From the NCBI GenBank assembly GCA_016841365.1, contig JAENZI010000006.1:62001-126000 (forward strand): a stretch of DNA of 64,000 nucleotides. Direction: 5' to 3'. Both the position numbers and the translations under genes were made by a program. Numbering within the stretch: the first letter of the stretch is position 1; each line of letters begins with the position of its first letter. Below are positions 61,700 to 64,000 of the stretch, in pieces. Origin of the DNA: Anaerolineaceae bacterium (lineage in GTDB: Bacteria; Chloroflexota; Anaerolineae; Anaerolineales; Anaerolineaceae). The notes under the pieces were generated by a model. That model had not been told where the DNA came from, did not search any database, and worked only from the letters and a program-made list of their open reading frames with translations.

Positions 61700-62116
61700 A
61701 TGACCCTTTATATCAACCCTGTCCGCCGCACAAGCCGACGACGCACACTGGACGAAATCATGCGTGATTATGACCAGGACTATTCGGCAGAATTGACCTT
61801 CCCAATCGATGTCAAAGCAGACAGCGATTCATTCACCATCTCAGCCTTGCTGCCTGGCATCCATCCAGAAGATCTCGACATTCAAATTGTCAACGAAATC
61901 GTCACGATTGCCGGCGAATTGCACGCTGACCGCGACGAAGATGGCAGCTACCTCTTGGCAGAACGACCATCAGGCAAATTTCATCGAGTGATCTCGCTCC
62001 CGACACCGCTCAACGCTAATGATGTTGAAGCAAATCTCGAAAATGGTGTGCTGACACTGGTCGTCCCCAAAGCTGAAGAAGCTAAACCGCGCACGATTAA
62101 GATCAAACAGATATAA
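61700..62116 (+). CDS. Hsp20/alpha-crystallin small heat-shock protein
   Basis: 138 residues. Alpha-crystallin domain at about 37-135: FPIDVKADSDSFTISALLPG, FHRVISLPTPL, and the C-terminal beta-strand LENGVLTLVVPKAEE followed by the IKI-type anchor (TIKIKQI). The N-terminal arm is short and Arg-rich. Start ATG 61700 is set by GGAGG 5 nt upstream, whereas ATG 61688 lies before the RBS. ATP-independent holdase chaperone. Single gene. Confidence 0.94.
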   Translation: MTLYINPVRRTSRRRTLDEIMRDYDQDYSAELTFPIDVKADSDSFTISALLPGIHPEDLDIQIVNEIVTIAGELHADRDEDGSYLLAERPSGKFHRVISLPTPLNANDVEANLENGVLTLVVPKAEEAKPRTIKIKQI

Positions 62117-62141
62117 TTAAAAACCCACCAATCTCATATTT

Positions 62142-62167
62142 GCGGGGCTGTCTCTAAACAGCCCCGC
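62142..62167 (+). terminator. Weak terminator-like hairpin after hsp20
   Basis: GCGGGGCTG (62142-62150) / CAGCCCCGC (62159-62167), 9-bp perfect stem, 8-nt loop, but the downstream GTTGCTATTT is not a clean T-run. Confidence 0.5.
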
Positions 62168-62637
62168 GTTGCTATTTAATTAGCGTAATCCATTTTCATT
62201 CAAGATGCTAAAAACATCGCGCTGCGATAAAAACCTCATTTTAATCTATCCCCCAAATAGAAAATTTTCATCAGATTGAAGTTAAGGTTTGAATATCGTA
62301 TAATTAAACCATCTCGCAAGATTCATGGGGAGTTGCTTGATGTTCGTCCTTTTTCCCTCATGTCTTGATTTTTCAGGAATTATTAATAACACAAGCAATC
62401 AACACGCAATCATTAAAATCCTTTCACCAAGATTACCGGTATCATCAGGTTGTTTCATTCCACATCCTTATTCGGGGCACAAGGCACTCCCGGTCCGCCT
62501 TAGCCTCCCTCGGATTGGATAAAATTGCCTGTAATACGTCAATCATCAAAGATCACAGATCGAAACATTTTTAAATAGGTATTGTTCGTAATAAAAAAAC
62601 TAATAAAAACAATATTCAAAAAATGAGAGGTGACATG
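62168..62637. other. Long leader region of the final repeat-protein gene
   Basis: A near-consensus promoter (TTGAAG 62276-62281, 17-bp spacer, TATAAT 62299-62304) lies 334 bp upstream of ATG 62638, so the transcript would have a leader of about 325 nt. No known riboswitch was recognised; a small ATCGC/GCGAT hairpin occurs at 62216-62228 upstream of the promoter. Small frames in the leader are not supported. Confidence 0.45.
62276..62304 (+). promoter_or_regulatory. Promoter with long leader
   Basis: TTGAAG, 17-bp spacer and perfect TATAAT. It is the only good promoter upstream of the secreted repeat protein. Confidence 0.6.
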
Positions 62638-63972
62638 ATGAAAAAAAAATCCCTAACAATCATTATTGTGACGATCCTGGCGTTGATGTCACACAGCATC
62701 ACAGCACAGGCGGCGACAATCCCGACCATATCAATCGTTGGTGTAACCAAGGATGAGAAGGTAACAGTTCAAACCCATGACTTCCCTGCCGGAAAGGATT
62801 TTGAGGTCCGCATGGGGCTTTTGGGCACCAAAGCCATTGGCGGCATCTTAGTAGGTACGGTTGATTCAAGAGATGGCGGAAGTCTGAAATTTACGTTTGA
62901 TATCCCCGCCGCCTTATGTTCTAAGAGCGCGATTGCCATCCGTTTTGACTCAACCACAGGCGGATACTACTCATACAACTGGTTCACCAACACCACCTTT
63001 GGCACCCATGAAGGCGGTCTGCCGGCTGACGAACTGACCGGTATGCCCAGTGTGATTGTGGTCTCTGTCAAGAAGGACACCGTTGTGACCGTCAAAGGCA
63101 CATCGTTCCCGTCAGACGAGGATTTCGACGTTTTGATGGGTGAATATGACGCGGATCTCGAAGATTTAGTGATGGTCGATACGATCACAGCGGATGAAAA
63201 CAACAGGTTCTTGCAGACATTCGACATCCCTGCCAGCCTGCATTCCTCAGACAAACTGACCATTCACTTTGAATCAAAGGACAGCGACAAATTTGCTTCA
63301 GCCGATTTTGCGAATGTGACCGGCGCCTGCGGCGGAACGGGCATCACAGATGGAACGGACAGCTACACAGGTATCCCGACTATTTCAATCACATCGGTAG
63401 AAGAAGATGAAACCGTAACCTTGCAAACCCATAATTTTCCCATGGATAAAGAGTTCGTCGTCCTGATGGGGAAAATCGGCACCAAAGGCGTTGGCGGCAT
63501 TGAGGTTGCCAAATTCAACTCTGGCGACGGCGGATCGTTCTCGAAGACATTCGATATCCCGGATTCACTCAAGGGACTATACCAGATCGCCATCCGGTTG
63601 CAGACCAGCGACAACCACTACTATGCCTATAACTGGTTTTTCAACAACACAACCGATGGAACCACCCCTGATGGCTACGCCGGCATCCCGACCTTCACAA
63701 TCATTGGCGTGAAAAAGGGTGAGACCCTCACCATCAAGACCAATAACTTCCCTGCAGATATCGACTTCAAGGTGTTGATGGGCAAAATGGGTACACAGGG
63801 TGTTGATGGCATCCTGGTCGAGACCATCGATTCGGGTACGGGCGGCGCCTTTACCGACACCTTTGACATCCCGGATACTTTGGCTCGGGATGCCAGAATC
63901 GCGATCCGCCTTCAGGCGACAACTGGCGGATTTTATGCCTACAACTGGTTCTACAACGCGACCTACCCATAG
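62638..63972 (+). CDS. Secreted protein with four tandem about 100-residue beta-rich repeats
   Basis: 444 residues. Signal peptide (MKKKSLTIIIVTILALMS ... TAQAATI) is followed by four modules of 95-115 residues starting IPTISIVGVTKDEKV, MPSVIVVSVKKDTVV, IPTISITSVEEDETV and IPTFTIIGVKKGETL. Each has a NFPAGKDFEVRMG-like strand, a GGSL/TFDIP middle and a YYSYNWF end (missing in module 2). Such Ig-like repeats occur in secreted Anaerolineae proteins; no catalytic motif. Start ATG 62638 is set by GAGG 7 nt upstream. Probably surface or extracellular matrix protein. Confidence 0.85.
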   Translation: MKKKSLTIIIVTILALMSHSITAQAATIPTISIVGVTKDEKVTVQTHDFPAGKDFEVRMGLLGTKAIGGILVGTVDSRDGGSLKFTFDIPAALCSKSAIAIRFDSTTGGYYSYNWFTNTTFGTHEGGLPADELTGMPSVIVVSVKKDTVVTVKGTSFPSDEDFDVLMGEYDADLEDLVMVDTITADENNRFLQTFDIPASLHSSDKLTIHFESKDSDKFASADFANVTGACGGTGITDGTDSYTGIPTISITSVEEDETVTLQTHNFPMDKEFVVLMGKIGTKGVGGIEVAKFNSGDGGSFSKTFDIPDSLKGLYQIAIRLQTSDNHYYAYNWFFNNTTDGTTPDGYAGIPTFTIIGVKKGETLTIKTNNFPADIDFKVLMGKMGTQGVDGILVETIDSGTGGAFTDTFDIPDTLARDARIAIRLQATTGGFYAYNWFYNATYP

Positions 63973-64000
63973 AACAAAACCGTAGAATCTGAGCCAGAAC

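Noticed and set aside
62325-62574. Two small ORFs in the leader before the last gene
   Set aside because: No RBS, low-complexity composition and overlapping frames; could be tested by ribosome profiling.

Overview
The window looks like chromosomal DNA of a Chloroflexota bacterium, most likely class Anaerolineae. This is inferred from gene content: a bacterial Elp3 (radical SAM plus GNAT), many lipoproteins with Thr/Pro-rich linkers after the lipobox, an alpha-2-macroglobulin lipoprotein, an M6-like surface protease, a DnaB/DnaD/DnaC-type primosome cluster, and no lipopolysaccharide or outer-membrane assembly genes. GC content appears close to 50 percent. There are no rRNA genes, phage structural genes, transposases or CRISPR arrays. 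Layout: 1-5.8 kb holds a truncated membrane-anchored protein, a degenerate OmpR-type regulator, a bifunctional-nuclease-family protein and a replication cluster (DnaB, a DnaD-domain protein and a two-module DnaC-like loader). 5.9-7.8 kb has two overlapping EamA transporters. 7.9-11.4 kb is a copper operon: promoter, CsoR operator, csoR, copZ, copA and a membrane-anchored rhodanese with an in-frame UGA. 11.5-12.4 kb encodes a secreted repeat protein. 13.4-21 kb is a sulfate-type ABC operon preceded by a histidine kinase/response regulator pair, bracketed by two clusters of one dispersed repeat. 21.7-24.8 kb is an M50 peptidase / solute-binding lipoprotein / RNase HI operon. 25-32.4 kb holds surface proteins and a Wzz/Wzy-like pair. 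33-64 kb holds the selenocysteine tRNA gene and mostly housekeeping or envelope genes (GH13, RlmI-like, ZIP transporter, M50-CBS protease, Elp3, BI-1, a three-gene unit ending in PAP2, HAD phosphatase, the 1995-residue A2M protein, rhomboid/Gmk, GH2, STAS, MiaB, endonuclease III, asparaginase, M23 peptidase, Hsp20 and a secreted repeat protein). The strongest discovery is that two parts of a selenocysteine system are visible here. The rhodanese has an in-frame UGA (11305-11307) where related proteins, as recalled, carry a Cys. It is followed by a perfect 7-bp hairpin with a GGUGC loop at bacterial SECIS distance. 21 kb away is a tRNA(Sec) gene with UCA anticodon, 8+5 bp acceptor/T helix, long variable arm and its own promoter. 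The second notable locus is the sulfate-type transporter: its ATPase carries two C-terminal universal-stress-protein modules, and three 11-bp-spaced TGTGAY repeats lie in front of it, next to the genes of a PhoB-type two-component system. Several genes (for example 37433, 56726, 35707) have a -10 box only 6-10 nt before the start codon and no Shine-Dalgarno sequence, suggesting leaderless mRNAs.
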